A DNA stretch of 32,336 nucleotides, taken from positions 1-32,336 of the forward strand of contig JAJDVH010000094.1 in the NCBI GenBank assembly GCA_022826185.1, in the 5' to 3' direction. A model generated the notes under the pieces. The model was not told the DNA's origin and did no database searches. It saw only the letters and a list, made by a program, of their open reading frames with translations. Of the stretch, positions 32,117 through 32,336 are shown in pieces. Both the position numbers and the translations under genes were made by a program. How positions within the stretch are numbered: position 1 is the stretch's first letter; each line of letters opens with the position of its first letter. This DNA comes from Alphaproteobacteria bacterium (GTDB lineage: Bacteria; Pseudomonadota; Alphaproteobacteria; Bin95).

Positions 32117-32336
32117 TGGCCCGCATTCCCCTGCTCGAAGAAACCGACCTGGCGCCCGAAGACCGCGATGTGCTCGCCCGGCCGATCAACCTCAACAAGG
32201 CGCTCGCCCACAGCCCGGAAGGGGCAAGGGCGTTCGGGGGGCTCGGAAGCTGGATCCGCTGGCAGTGCAAGCTGGACCCGCGCCTGCGCGAGCTCGCCAT
32301 CCTGCAGGTCGGCTGCCTGGCGAAGTCCGAGTACGA
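32116..32336 (+). CDS. carboxymuconolactone decarboxylase family protein (5' part, cut by window end)
   Basis: The first 73 codons are visible. The start ATG at 32116 shares its A with the TGA stop of the SDR gene. The sequence includes HSPEGARAFGGLGSWIRWQC and LDPRLRELAILQVGCLAKSEYE (in part), the typical entry into the AhpD/CMD helical fold just before the catalytic Cys region. Members are decarboxylases or peroxidase-like redox proteins. Co-occurrence with an SDR enzyme is common in catabolic operons. The active-site cysteines are beyond the window. Confidence 0.8.
   Translation, partial: MARIPLLEETDLAPEDRDVLARPINLNKALAHSPEGARAFGGLGSWIRWQCKLDPRLRELAILQVGCLAKSEY

Noticed and set aside
1-32336. 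CRISPR arrays, rRNA or tRNA genes
   Set aside because: No regularly spaced repeat-spacer pattern and no tRNA or rRNA signature was seen; the only phased repeats have a 10-bp period with three copies.

Overview
The window is GC-rich DNA with the gene repertoire and repeat families of a free-living or host-associated alphaproteobacterium. Supporting features are palindrome-bounded intergenic repeats of a type common in that class, a TroA-type metal ABC operon, an acetylpolyamine-amidohydrolase-like enzyme, an Rrf2/NsrR-type regulator and a large peptide ABC operon. No rRNA, tRNA or CRISPR array was recognised, so genus-level placement is not possible from this sequence.

Layout. 1-449: repeat DNA with a short ORF and a helically phased TGTCATG array. 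450-4763 (minus): a high-affinity zinc/manganese ABC operon (binding protein, ATPase, two permeases, one with a C-terminal winged-helix-like tail) ending in a prephenate-dehydratase-like protein. 4900-9136 (plus): an MDR oxidoreductase, a RelB-type antitoxin with a RelE toxin broken by an in-frame TGA, an HDAC-family deacetylase and an MFS exporter. 9137-10170: repeats, including a second, inverted copy of the element at 1-334 with its own promoter, hairpin leader and small ORF.

10600-13420 is a clearly AT-richer island holding one dynamin-like GTPase split over two reading frames. The frames join at a canonical -1 slippery heptamer (A AAA AAA) with a Shine-Dalgarno-like AAGGAG just upstream and a small hairpin just downstream. 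A -1 shift gives one 881-residue protein with a GTPase head, two adjacent membrane segments and a coiled-coil tail. Without the shift the product is a 442-residue soluble GTPase head. This is either programmed frameshifting or a homopolymer mutation or error.

13421-14622 holds debris (12-G run, transposase fragment, duplicated gene end), a small methyltransferase and a palindrome-ended repeat. 14623-23734 is an apparent cell-surface glycan locus. Transcribed leftward are a cyclic-nucleotide-binding protein and an 882-residue ABC exporter-like protein whose ATPase motifs are all degraded and whose Q-loop-like segment occurs three times. Transcribed rightward, with overlapping starts and stops, are four glycosyltransferases, a histidine phosphatase and a NodB-type deacetylase.

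23874-24326 encodes an NsrR-like regulator, followed by a decayed formylglycine-generating-enzyme fragment. 24801-31279 encodes a small membrane protein and a complete peptide/opine-type ABC importer (fused double ATPase, binding protein, two permeases). An SDR dehydrogenase and the start of a carboxymuconolactone-decarboxylase-family protein run to the window end.
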